Below, piece after piece: positions 15,517-21,782 of a stretch of DNA of 22,740 nt (the first letter of the stretch is position 1; each line of letters begins with the position of its first letter). The stretch covers positions 1 through 22,740 of the IMG/VR virus record IMGVR_UViG_3300045742_000025; one strand, given 5' to 3'. Source of the DNA: a virus. The translations under genes were made by a program, and so were the position numbers. The notes under the pieces are model-generated. The model saw nothing but the letters and a program-made list of their open reading frames with translations, did not search any database and was not told where the DNA came from.

Positions 15517-15521
15517 ACTAT

Positions 15522-15552
15522 TAAAACTAATTTTTATGTTTTTTGTTACACG
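15522..15552 (-). promoter_or_regulatory. Phage promoter element C (leaderless type)
   Basis: The minus strand has GTGTAACAAAA, then TAGTTTTA (15529-15522), with 19 nt between the position equivalent to TTTG and the -7 box, and the ATG at 15516 5 nt later. The -33 tetranucleotide reads CGTG rather than TTTG, so this copy is the weakest match. The element starts directly after the terminase stop codon (15553-15555) and would drive the tail module. Confidence 0.6.
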
Positions 15553-16935
15553 CTATCGAATATCTATGCTAAAGTTTTTCATTAAGTTGTCCTCAATTCC
15601 ATAACAAGTTAAGTCGACGTGTTCGTCGTGTTTTGCGTTTGGAAACATTGCGACTTGGTTTAAAAAATGTTCATTCCAAGAACCCTTTACAAGTTTAACG
15701 CGTCCACCCTCTATGTAAGGAGAAGCCATACGAGCGCATTCTATTTTTGACATATTAACAAAGTCGCTTTTTATTTCTGCTATATTTAATCTTGTTTGTT
15801 CTCTTATTAATTGAGCAATACTTTTACCACTTGCTTTAGGTTCTACTTTTAATAAGTTAATTTTTAAACCTGTTGATTTTATATACTCTGGTATAAACTT
15901 TATTAACTCTGGCAATTCCATATACTTATCAATAGAAGAGTAAATATAATAGTTGTTATTATGTTTAGCTCCTATTTGTATTCCTGTTGGGTCGTTCAAT
16001 GTGTTCTTTGTGTATGCTCCATCAATATAAACTTTCCAATCTAAATTGGGTAATGTTTTTAAGTCGACAATTTCAAACCACTCTTTTTTCCATTCGCCCC
16101 CCTCATCTGGAGCAGGAGTTTGCATATATTGTCCAGCAAAGTTATAGCTATTTGCTTGTCTTATTTGCTCTAACTCTTCGAAAGTGTGCTTTTCTGGATA
16201 TAAAGCATTGTTATCTTTATCTAAAGCAGGTAAGCATAAATGCGTCCACTCTTCCCCACTTCCACCGTTTAATAAATAACCGCTCATATCGTCCTCGTGT
16301 AACCTTTGCATAATAACAATAACAGGAGTATCTCTACTATTAACACGCGAACGAATAGTATTATTATATCTTTCGTTTACTGCTTTTCTTTTAACTTCTG
16401 AACTTGCATCGTCTGGTTTTAATGGGTCGTCTATTATAATAGCACCGCTAAACTCTTTACTATCTGAAACACCTGCTCCAAAACCTGTGATAGCTCCACC
16501 GCTTGCAGTAGCATAGACACCCCCTCCTTGCTCGTTAAACCATTTCTTTTTCCCTTGTGCATCTTTCTTCAGCTTCATATTCCAAAGCCTTTGAAACGCA
16601 TCGCTTTCGATATATTCTTTTGTTTGGCTTGAATTGTCAAGCGCCAAATCATCAGAGTAAGATAAGTGTATAAATTTTGATGCAGGATTTTTAGCTAAAC
16701 TCCAAGCAATAAAATTTTTAACAGCTAATTCAGTTTTACCGTAACGTGGAGGAATATTTATAATAAGTCGTTTTGTTTTACCGTCTACAACGTCCTGCAA
16801 TGCTTTAGCTATTTTAACAAAGTGAGGCGCAATGTTAAAGTTGCGCCTGTGATTTTCTTTAAATATGTAACGAGTAAAAAATAATAAATCATTCTCACAC
16901 ATTACTTTTAAAACCTTTTCTTCGTTAGTAAGCAT
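15553..16935 (-). CDS. terL: Terminase large subunit
   Basis: The 460-residue protein is the DNA-packaging motor. Residues 62-69 (PPRYGKTE) form the Walker A motif, IIIDD at 166-170 is the Walker B motif, and MQRLHEDD (209-216) is a coupling motif. The C-terminal nuclease domain has the acidic residues expected for RNase-H-like terminases: Asp305 in YIDGAYT and the HDEHVDLTCYG segment (436-446). It docks on the portal, pumps DNA with ATP, and cuts the concatemer. The start overlaps the small subunit gene by 11 nt. All catalytic elements appear intact. Confidence 0.95.
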   Translation of the reverse strand: MLTNEEKVLKVMCENDLLFFTRYIFKENHRRNFNIAPHFVKIAKALQDVVDGKTKRLIINIPPRYGKTELAVKNFIAWSLAKNPASKFIHLSYSDDLALDNSSQTKEYIESDAFQRLWNMKLKKDAQGKKKWFNEQGGGVYATASGGAITGFGAGVSDSKEFSGAIIIDDPLKPDDASSEVKRKAVNERYNNTIRSRVNSRDTPVIVIMQRLHEDDMSGYLLNGGSGEEWTHLCLPALDKDNNALYPEKHTFEELEQIRQANSYNFAGQYMQTPAPDEGGEWKKEWFEIVDLKTLPNLDWKVYIDGAYTKNTLNDPTGIQIGAKHNNNYYIYSSIDKYMELPELIKFIPEYIKSTGLKINLLKVEPKASGKSIAQLIREQTRLNIAEIKSDFVNMSKIECARMASPYIEGGRVKLVKGSWNEHFLNQVAMFPNAKHDEHVDLTCYGIEDNLMKNFSIDIR

Positions 16936-17230
16936 CGTTTAAAGATTTCTTAATTATCTCAACTTCCTCTTTTGTTAGCTCTCCTGCTTCAAAGTTTCTG
17001 TTTATGTTTTCAATAGTTTCTTTAGGCTTACCAAAAACATACTCTTGCAATAGTTTTAAATGAGGAAAACTATCTTTACTCTCTTTAGCTATATGAATAT
17101 AGTATTTCTCAATGCTTCCGTAAACACTCTCTATCGCATCTAAACCAAGTCTTTGCACCTTTAGCTCTTCTGCTTTTGTTTTTCTTCCTGCGCCCTCTCT
17201 TGCGCCCCCTCTATTGTTTTTCTCTTTCAT
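16925..17230 (-). CDS. terS: Terminase small subunit
   Basis: The 101-residue protein carries GGAREGAGRK (residues 7-16), the characteristic N-terminal motif of terminase small subunits in this group of phages. A helical region follows with KPKETIENINRN near the end of the helix bundle and an acidic C-terminus (GELTKEEVEIIKKSL). It binds the packaging start site and recruits the large subunit. Its 3' end overlaps the large subunit gene by 11 nt, and a possible 41-residue gene overlaps its 5' end. Identity is secure given the adjacent large subunit. Confidence 0.85.
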   Translation of the reverse strand: MKEKNNRGGAREGAGRKTKAEELKVQRLGLDAIESVYGSIEKYYIHIAKESKDSFPHLKLLQEYVFGKPKETIENINRNFEAGELTKEEVEIIKKSLNDAY

Positions 17231-17336
17231 CTATTTTAGTTTTTAAATAATCAATCCAATTATTTAGTTGGTAGTTATTTAATTCCATACCTACAATATT
17301 AGCAAACTCTAATACATATTTTTTTGTTTCTTCCAT
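17211..17336 (-). CDS. Small protein overlapping the terminase small subunit
   Basis: A 41-residue frame (MEETKKYVLEFANIVGMELN...) starts at 17336 and stops 20 nt inside the terminase small subunit gene. Its start codon has an A-rich upstream stretch (AAAATATTTTTTCAA, reading minus). A possible promoter -7 box TATATTTG lies about 33 nt before the ATG (17383-17376). It is acidic/basic mixed and helical (NNYQLNNWIDYLKTKIDEREK). I do not recognise a family. Position directly before the terminase genes is the only functional clue. Confidence 0.5.
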   Translation of the reverse strand: MEETKKYVLEFANIVGMELNNYQLNNWIDYLKTKIDEREKQ

Positions 17337-17510
17337 TTGAAAAAATATTGTTTATTCAACTATAAAACCAAATATCAAATATAGTTTTAACAGTTAAAAA
17401 TATTAATATAGTTTTAGCTTCGTTTTCTTTTTTACTTTTTTTAAAGTACACTAAATACAAAAATTTACATAATAATAATAGTGATACAAAAAAAGATAAT
17501 TTTAAAGCCA
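17337..17510. other. AT-rich intergenic stretch with a 12-bp direct repeat
   Basis: No gene is visible. AATATAGTTTTA occurs twice (17378-17389 and 17405-17416). A TATATTTG box on the minus strand (17383-17376) matches a Bacteroidetes -7 element, but no TTTG lies at the expected distance. The stretch probably holds a promoter or operator for the terminase genes. Confidence 0.4.
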
Positions 17511-17750
17511 TTACTCACATTCAATTTTAACGTGGTAAAATCCGTTGTAATGTATTGTTAAGTTCTCATCGTCGCAGTCAAGGTCTGGCATAGGTACTGT
17601 GCTGTGATATTGATAAGTAATATCTCCAGGACTTAAAGTATATCTAACCTCTTGACAATCGCATACAGTTTCTACTTCGTCGCTTGAACAACTTGCACTC
17701 ATTAATAATGATGCAAATGCTAATAATAATAAAATTTTAATTGTTTTCAT
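17511..17750 (-). CDS. Short lipoprotein (possible lysogenic-conversion or exclusion factor)
   Basis: The 79-residue product begins with a basic N-terminus and hydrophobic core (IKILLLLAFASLLM), then SASC, a lipobox with Cys21 as the lipidated residue. The next residues are SSDE, compatible with the acidic Bacteroidetes lipoprotein export signal that favours surface exposure. The mature part is short (59 residues) with three more Cys, two in a CDC arrangement. A lipoprotein embedded in a phage structural/packaging region is typical of a moron for superinfection exclusion or host-surface change. Function is inferred; the lipoprotein signal is seen directly. Confidence 0.7.
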   Translation of the reverse strand: MKTIKILLLLAFASLLMSASCSSDEVETVCDCQEVRYTLSPGDITYQYHSTVPMPDLDCDDENLTIHYNGFYHVKIECE

Positions 17751-17868
17751 AATTTGTTATTAAGTTTAGTGTTTCTTTTGTTATGCTTCTATTTGCTTTT
17801 ATATCTAATTTAGAAATATTATTTTCTTTCATATATTTATCTATAAAGTCGTATAATTCTTTATTCAT
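17737..17868 (-). CDS. Possible 43-residue small gene
   Basis: An ATG at 17868 opens a 43-residue frame (MNKELYDFIDKYMKENNISK...) that overlaps the zinc-finger-like gene by 8 nt and the lipoprotein gene by 14 nt. The composition is typical of real small phage proteins: helical, Lys/Asn-rich and with an acidic start. It could equally be a chance frame in AT-rich DNA. Overlap with two flanking genes supports coupling but does not prove translation. Confidence 0.45.
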   Translation of the reverse strand: MNKELYDFIDKYMKENNISKLDIKANRSITKETLNLITNYENN

Positions 17869-18265
17869 CTTCGTATGTATTATAAATTATGTCTAATTTA
17901 TCAATCATAGTACCTATTGTTCTTGCTGTTCCGCTACAAGCAAAACAAGATGGTTTCCAATAAGGCAAGTTGAATATGTTAGAATACAGTTCGCAAATCA
18001 TTAGTATTTGTTCGTGGCTTACTCTAATCGTTCTAACTTCTTTAAATAGTTTCCATTTGTCGTGTTGTTCTTTAGTAAAACAATTAGCTTTAGTTTTAAT
18101 AGGAAACAGTTTATTTAATTTTTCTTTCCTTTTATCACATCCGCAATCTTTACCCTCTGGAGTAAATGCTTCAACTACTGCTTTAATACCTGTTGCTTCT
18201 GTAATATTTTCTATTACATCCCCAAGCCCTTTTGGTTTTCTTTTACTTCTTGTTTGCTTTGCCAT
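17861..18265 (-). CDS. Cys-rich, probably zinc-binding protein before the terminase genes
   Basis: The 134-residue protein has a basic N-terminus (KQTRSKRKPKG), then CGCDKRKEKLN with Cys41 and Cys43, Cys62, and a C-terminal CFACSGT with Cys107 and Cys110. The paired Cys motifs suggest a structural zinc site. Similar Cys-rich proteins recur next to terminase genes in Bacteroidetes phages. It overlaps the sigma-factor-like gene by 23 nt, so the two are cotranscribed. It may be involved in DNA packaging or regulation; that is inferred from gene order and the Cys pattern. Confidence 0.55.
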   Translation of the reverse strand: MAKQTRSKRKPKGLGDVIENITEATGIKAVVEAFTPEGKDCGCDKRKEKLNKLFPIKTKANCFTKEQHDKWKLFKEVRTIRVSHEQILMICELYSNIFNLPYWKPSCFACSGTARTIGTMIDKLDIIYNTYEDE

Positions 18266-18689
18266 ATTTTTCTTTTACGTTTAATATTACACGTCTTGCA
18301 AATTGGTAATTAATATTATAAGTTCTTTGTATCTCGTGAAAGCTCATTGTTTCATTTAGCCTTAATAGTTCACGTTCAACAAATGTAAGGTTGTTTAAAA
18401 TATTTACTTCTTCATCATTTAATTCATATTTACTATTGTTGTCTTCTAAATAAAATAAAGTTTCAGTACTTACTTTTTTATTATTTTCTTTGCAATAGTC
18501 AAGAAATAAATTTTTAATTGTTATGATAATATAATAATCGTTTGCGTCTAAATCTCTTTTTTGTGATACTTCATAAACTTTTAAATACATATCTTGTACT
18601 AAATCTTTTGCAAGGTCTTTATCCTTACAAATATTATAAGCTATACTACGCCAATATTTATCTTTTTTAGATAGTTCTTTTAGTATCAT
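18243..18689 (-). CDS. ECF-like sigma factor of the phage
   Basis: The 148-residue protein has sigma region 2 (DLAKDLVQDMYLKVYE, residues 25-40, then DYYIIITIKNLFLDYC) and a region-4-like helix-turn-helix (LTFVERELLRLNETMSFHEIQRTYNINYQFARRVI in two parts, residues 101-135). It is short, like ECF sigma factors, and would bind core RNA polymerase and direct it to specific promoters. It starts as TAATG with the small gene upstream and belongs to the transcription unit read from promoter B. That promoter is one of four identical-geometry elements in the window, so this protein is the natural candidate to recognise them. The role in late transcription is inference. Confidence 0.7.
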   Translation of the reverse strand: MILKELSKKDKYWRSIAYNICKDKDLAKDLVQDMYLKVYEVSQKRDLDANDYYIIITIKNLFLDYCKENNKKVSTETLFYLEDNNSKYELNDEEVNILNNLTFVERELLRLNETMSFHEIQRTYNINYQFARRVILNVKEKYGKANKK

Positions 18690-18916
18690 TAATTTAAACT
18701 TATTGCTGTGAAATATTTTTTAATAGTCTTGTATAAATTCTTATTGTATTCTAATTCATATATTTGACCACCTATAACAATTGAAATCAAATCTTCTTCC
18801 CCCATATAAAAAGCATTTACACTTTCAAGGTTAAAATAAAAATCTATAAAAGTAGTATCTTCAAACTCTAAACCGTAAACTTTCAATTTACCTTGTAAAA
18901 TATATGGTGTTGTCAT
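18689..18916 (-). CDS. Conserved small protein at the start of the sigma-factor unit
   Basis: The 75-residue product is beta-rich (GKLKVYGLEFEDTTFIDFYFN) with a segment IVIGGQIYELEYN and a basic, helical end. It has no motif I know. It is the first gene after promoter element B, its ATG 5 nt from the -7 box, and its stop overlaps the sigma gene start as TAATG. This linkage suggests it might modulate the sigma factor, perhaps as an anti-sigma or activator partner, but the sequence alone gives no evidence for this. Confidence 0.6.
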   Translation of the reverse strand: MTTPYILQGKLKVYGLEFEDTTFIDFYFNLESVNAFYMGEEDLISIVIGGQIYELEYNKNLYKTIKKYFTAISLN

Positions 18917-18921
18917 ATAAT

Positions 18922-18952
18922 TAAAACTAAAAAATTAATATTTTGTTACAAA
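18922..18952 (-). promoter_or_regulatory. Phage promoter element B (leaderless type)
   Basis: The minus strand carries TTTGTAACAAAA (18952-18941), then 19 nt after the TTTG comes TAGTTTTA (18929-18922), and the ATG at 18916 follows 5 nt later. Element B is nearly identical to element A in its -7 box and following nucleotides (both read TTTAGTTTTAATTATATG). It would drive the small gene and the sigma factor, making possible autoregulation. Confidence 0.7.
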
Positions 18953-19006
18953 TATAGTCAAACCTACAAAATTAAAACGACATTTACAAATTAAATTATA
19001 ATTATT

Positions 19007-19390
19007 TTAAACGTCTTTTAAATAACTATCTATTAATTTACATATACTTACTATGTCCCAAGCAAATAATGCTTTATAACCCAAAGAATTAAGTTTGTCT
19101 ATTGCTTTTTGTTGCTCTTCTAAATGTTCATTCTTTAAAAGAGTACCATCTTTTTTATAAGGGCTTTTAATTTTAAGCTCAATAAACAAGCCTTTATACT
19201 CTTTGTTAGGTTGAAGTATTAACAAGTCTGGACAAGCAAATCCATATTTTTGAATTGCTTTATTTCGTGCAGCTTGTAACATTGTAAGTTTTACATTTCC
19301 AATAGTATCTGATAAAAATAATACTTCTGGATAGCGTAGACTTAAATACCTACAAACTTCTTTTTGTAACTGATATTCCAAATGCTTCAT
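19007..19390 (-). CDS. VRR-NUC family nuclease
   Basis: The 127-residue protein has the PD-(D/E)XK signature of VRR-NUC nucleases: Asp55 in CPDLLIL, then Glu71-x-Lys73 in LFIELK, with an upstream YQLQKEVCRYLSLRYP helix and a downstream EEQQKAIDKLNSLGYKALFAW helix-strand. The family acts as structure-specific or single-strand endonucleases. In phages such proteins probably resolve branched DNA intermediates before packaging. The start sits 4 nt after a TATATTTG box, so the mRNA could be leaderless. All three expected catalytic residues are present. Confidence 0.75.
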   Translation of the reverse strand: MKHLEYQLQKEVCRYLSLRYPEVLFLSDTIGNVKLTMLQAARNKAIQKYGFACPDLLILQPNKEYKGLFIELKIKSPYKKDGTLLKNEHLEEQQKAIDKLNSLGYKALFAWDIVSICKLIDSYLKDV

Positions 19391-19394
19391 AACT

Positions 19395-19402
19395 CAAATA
19401 TA
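19395..19402 (-). promoter_or_regulatory. Possible -7 box before the VRR-NUC gene
   Basis: The minus strand reads TATATTTG, a perfect Bacteroidetes -7 box, and ends 4 nt before the ATG at 19390. No TTTG lies at the expected distance upstream, so activity without an activator is uncertain. Like promoters A-D, it would yield a leaderless mRNA. Confidence 0.4.
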
Positions 19403-19406
19403 CAAA

Positions 19407-19634
19407 TTAAAAAGGACAATTTGATTTTTTAGGTATTAATTCTAAATTTTGTCTTAACACTTCCAAACTTTTAAACTTACCATTTATTAAATAACCTATT
19501 GTATAACATTTAGTGATTTGCTTTACTAATTTTCCGCTTTTTAAATTAAAACAAAGTCCGCAAGTTGAAAAGATATAATTTTCATTATCTTTTAATCTAT
19601 ATTTTGCTTTATATTTTACGTTAAATTCAATCAT
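19407..19634 (-). CDS. Small Cys-containing conserved phage protein
   Basis: The 75-residue protein has a basic, Tyr/Lys-rich start (YKAKYRLKDNENYIF), STCGLCFNLKSGKL with a Cys pair, then CYTIGYLINGKFKSLEVLR and a C-terminal NCPF. The pattern YIF.TCG.CFN..SG..VKQ recurs in small unassigned phage proteins of Bacteroidetes. The Cys residues might bind zinc. It lies between the VRR-NUC gene and the Mom-like gene. Function is unknown. Confidence 0.6.
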   Translation of the reverse strand: MIEFNVKYKAKYRLKDNENYIFSTCGLCFNLKSGKLVKQITKCYTIGYLINGKFKSLEVLRQNLELIPKKSNCPF

Positions 19635-19689
19635 TTTATCAATGTTTATAATAGGTTATAGTTGCATTAAATGTGTGTTTAGCCAATAG

Positions 19690-20406
19690 TTAGTGTCTAT
19701 TTTGAGCAACATTGGTGTCAATGATAATAGGCTCAATAAAAGTTCCTAATTTGTACTTTTGATTTTCTCCTTTTGGGTACGGTTCAATTCCGTAATTTAG
19801 TTTTTTCATATATTCTTTCTTTTTTGTTTTGCTTGTTGCAAAATAAATGTATCGGTGTTTAGCACTTCGGTATTTTCTTAAACCGTTTTGTTTTTCATTG
19901 TCGTAATGCCTTGAATGTTTGCCACCTTCTACATATTTGTCAGTTCTTGCTTTTGTCATTCCTGTATAAATCCAATTTGTAGCTTGGTAAATATATCCGT
20001 TATGGTTCATTTGGCTATCAGCATAAGAAACTAATATTAAATCTTTTGATTTTAGTTCATTTAAGCACCAAGCCACAAACTTTGATAGTTGTATTTCTAT
20101 TTCACCATCAACACAAAGGCGGTTTAATTCAAATACCTTTTCGCTATATTCTTTGCCACAAACACCAATACATAGACTATTACTTGCAGGTTTTCCAAAT
20201 GTACAAACTGCTTTTAATATCCCGTTTTCAAAATACCCAAAAGAATAAGTTATACTTGGTTTTCTTCCTGAATAATGTTTAGGTAATAAAAAATCTATTG
20301 CTTCTTTATACGTAATGGAAGAAAAACAGCCACTAACAATGCATTGTAGCAATGTGGCATTTTTTGGTTTAATCACGTTTTCGTTTTCAAATAAAGTCTT
20401 TTGCAT
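19690..20406 (-). CDS. mom: Mom-like DNA modification protein (GNAT-type fold)
   Basis: The 238-residue protein matches the Mom family: HYSGRKP (44-50), a FGYFENGILKAVCTFGKP segment (56-73), FELNRLCV (92-99), VSYAD (126-130) and GYIYQATNWIYTG (137-149). The family has a GNAT-like fold; phage Mu Mom modifies adenine in DNA and thereby blocks restriction enzymes. This protein therefore probably protects phage DNA. The first ~24 residues are encoded inside an attC-like inverted repeat (20334-20458) and may not be part of the ancestral protein. A start near the conserved TYKEAIDFL segment is not excluded, but no ATG lies there. The product and target base are inferred from the family. Confidence 0.8.
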   Translation of the reverse strand: MQKTLFENENVIKPKNATLLQCIVSGCFSSITYKEAIDFLLPKHYSGRKPSITYSFGYFENGILKAVCTFGKPASNSLCIGVCGKEYSEKVFELNRLCVDGEIEIQLSKFVAWCLNELKSKDLILVSYADSQMNHNGYIYQATNWIYTGMTKARTDKYVEGGKHSRHYDNEKQNGLRKYRSAKHRYIYFATSKTKKKEYMKKLNYGIEPYPKGENQKYKLGTFIEPIIIDTNVAQNRH

Positions 20407-20458
20407 AAATTAAAATTTAGTTTTCATAAGTGCCACACTGCTACAATGCTCAACGTTA
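20334..20458. repeat. attC-like element 1 (overlaps the Mom start)
   Basis: TAACA (20334-20338) and CGTTA (20454-20458) bracket arms 20341-20359 and 20431-20449, which pair at 18 of 19 positions (GCATTGTAGCAATGTGGCA is the left arm). The left part is inside the coding sequence of the Mom-like gene, the right part is upstream of it. It has the same end motifs as elements 2-6. Confidence 0.65.
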
Positions 20459-20470
20459 TAAGTAACCTAT

Positions 20471-20638
20471 TTAGCTACTTACGTCTAAAACCTTAACACT
20501 AATAATGTTTTTGAATTTTCCGTTTAATTCTGTTAGGTTTTCAACTTCAACTATTTCAGATTTTATAACTTTATAATCGTCTAATAATGGGTGTCCGCTA
20601 TCGCACCATTTTTCATATTTTACTAAAACTGTTTTCAT
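20471..20638 (-). CDS. 55-residue cassette protein, unknown function
   Basis: An ATG at 20638 opens a 55-residue frame (MKTVLVKYEKWCDSGHPLLD...) ending 12 nt before element 1. The product is mixed, with a WCDSGHP segment, an acidic middle (SEIVEVENLTELNG) and a C-terminal KNIISVKVLDVSS. It is the only gene between attC-like elements 1 and 2, which supports its reality. The sequence suggests a small globular protein; no family is recognised. Confidence 0.65.
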   Translation of the reverse strand: MKTVLVKYEKWCDSGHPLLDDYKVIKSEIVEVENLTELNGKFKNIISVKVLDVSS

Positions 20639-20663
20639 ACTTTGTAAATTTTTAGCCTACTTA

Positions 20664-20787
20664 TAACATTCGCTATAAATCAGGCTTATGGTTATTGTTT
20701 AATTTTTACTTTGTTTTGTTTCAGTTGTTTCCATTTTGGAACATACTGCTTTTGTACTTACGCCCGATTATATAGCGTTTTCCGTTA
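20664..20787. repeat. attC-like element 2
   Basis: TAACA (20664-20668) and CGTTA (20783-20787) bracket inverted arms at 20671-20685 and 20762-20777. They pair over about 14 positions with one bulged base and one mismatch. It lies 14 nt after the stop of the 83-residue gene and 25 nt before the start of the 55-residue gene. Confidence 0.6.
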
Positions 20788-20801
20788 GTAGCAAGACTAC
20801 G

Positions 20802-21053
20802 TTAATTCCTAATAAGATAATTTTTCAAAAAATCAGATAATAAATCTTCATTGCTTTTTATTTCTCCAGTTCTTACATTTCTTGAAGTTCCATCATTTAG
20901 AGTTATCCATTGATTTGATGTTACATCATAAAAATCAATCGCCATTTTTTTACTCGCAGAAAGAAGCTGATTAAATATACTATCTTCACTATTTGTTTGT
21001 TCTGTAATAATATCTCCAATTTTAGAGGAATATCGTTGTAAATCTACACTCAT
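20802..21053 (-). CDS. 83-residue cassette protein, unknown function
   Basis: The product contains a helical N-terminus (SVDLQRYSSKIGDIITEQTN), a middle with AIDFYDVTSNQWITLNDGTS and a C-terminal helix ending in LIRN. I see no membrane segment, signal or catalytic motif. The gene is alone between attC-like elements 2 and 3 and has an A-rich start region (AACTAAATAAAA). Function is unknown. Confidence 0.65.
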   Translation of the reverse strand: MSVDLQRYSSKIGDIITEQTNSEDSIFNQLLSASKKMAIDFYDVTSNQWITLNDGTSRNVRTGEIKSNEDLLSDFLKNYLIRN

Positions 21054-21103
21054 TTTTATTTAGTTTTATAATTAATATTTGTTTTAAAAATCCGTCCAGC
21101 TAC

Positions 21104-21177
21104 TAACACTTGCTACAATTCAGCAACCGAAAGCAACTTTGTCCATAGGTTGCCGAAACTGTAGCAAGGGAACGTTG
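21104..21177. repeat. attC-like element 3
   Basis: TAACA (21104-21108) and CGTTG (21173-21177) bracket arms at 21109-21128 and 21148-21168. These pair closely (CTTGCTACA and a GCAACC end in both) with one extra base in the right arm. The 19-nt centre is short, giving a compact 74-nt element. Confidence 0.65.
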
Positions 21178-21186
21178 GAAACAATA

Positions 21187-21360
21187 CTAATCCTTAGTGC
21201 TTAATTTAACATCAAAGATTGTAATTCCTTTACCGTAAGTCTTTGCCCAATCTTCTATTTCTTGAAGTGTTGCTGTTTTTTCAAACGTCTTTGAATGGTA
21301 GTATGTATTCCATTCATCCATTCCTGTTTGCCTAGTTACTGAAATAATTGCTTGTATCAT
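21187..21360 (-). CDS. 57-residue cassette protein, unknown function
   Basis: An ATG at 21360 opens a 57-residue frame (MIQAIISVTRQTGMDEWNTY...) and stops with TAG at 21187. The middle segment (YHSKTFEKTATLQEIEDWAKTYGKG in two parts) and C-terminal ITIFDVKLSTKD look like a small alpha/beta protein. It is the only gene between attC-like elements 3 and 4. I do not recognise a family. Confidence 0.65.
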   Translation of the reverse strand: MIQAIISVTRQTGMDEWNTYYHSKTFEKTATLQEIEDWAKTYGKGITIFDVKLSTKD

Positions 21361-21395
21361 TTTATTAATTTTAGTTATTTAATCCGTACTGTTGC

Positions 21396-21442
21396 CAACA
21401 ATATGTAACAGGCATTAAAACGACCTGTTACACAATCCGTTA
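21396..21442. repeat. attC-like element 4 (short)
   Basis: CAACA (21396-21400) and CGTTA (21438-21442) bracket a perfect 9-bp inverted repeat, TGTAACAGG (21404-21412) and CCTGTTACA (21424-21432), around an 11-nt loop. At 47 nt it is the shortest of the six elements. Confidence 0.6.
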
Positions 21443-21464
21443 TATTCCAGCTTCGTGATAGCGG

Positions 21465-21668
21465 TTAAAGTAACTCTGGCTGTTCTCCGAATAGTTCTGG
21501 GTGATATTTTTTAGGATTAAAGTTTTCATTCTTAGATATTATTTCTATCCATTCCTCAAAACTTGTATATTCATTTAATCCAGTTCTTTTGTCGGTAATT
21601 TTTATGTTATCATAATAAATACCGCTTCCATCATTTGTTTGTTCTAATTTTTTACTGTGAATTTTCAT
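21465..21668 (-). CDS. 67-residue cassette protein, unknown function
   Basis: The product (MKIHSKKLEQTNDGSGIYYD...) has an ITDKRTGLNEYTSFEEWIEI segment and a C-terminal PKKYHPELFGEQPELL tail rich in Pro and acidic residues. It is soluble and has no recognisable catalytic or zinc motif. It is the sole gene between attC-like elements 4 and 5. A-rich sequence precedes the ATG (AAATATAAAATT). Function unknown. Confidence 0.65.
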   Translation of the reverse strand: MKIHSKKLEQTNDGSGIYYDNIKITDKRTGLNEYTSFEEWIEIISKNENFNPKKYHPELFGEQPELL

Positions 21669-21710
21669 AATTTTATATTTAATTTATTGGTGTAAAAAAA
21701 GCCGAGAATA

Positions 21711-21782
21711 TAACAGCAGTTAAAAATAACAGCCGATAGTTCCTGTGTGTGTAGGCTGTTTATTTTTAGCTGCGAACCGTTA
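21711..21782. repeat. attC-like element 5
   Basis: TAACA (21711-21715) and CGTTA (21778-21782) bracket arms at 21716-21734 and 21754-21773. They pair along GCAG, TAAAAATA and ACAGCC with a single extra base in the right arm. The stop codon of the 95-residue gene lies inside the conserved GTTA. Confidence 0.7.

Noticed and set aside
19640-19700. A further attC-like element at the left side of the Mom-like gene
   Set aside because: A GTTAGTG sequence is present near 19688, but I found no paired arm or TAACA partner on the expected side.
20046-20282. Open frame of 78 residues on the plus strand inside the Mom-like gene
   Set aside because: The minus-strand Mom-like protein carries conserved motifs throughout this stretch.
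20788-20804. A second CGTTA end just before the stop of the 83-residue gene as another element boundary
   Set aside because: It has only a 4-bp local hairpin (GTAG/CTAC) and no matching left arm; element 2 already ends at 20787.
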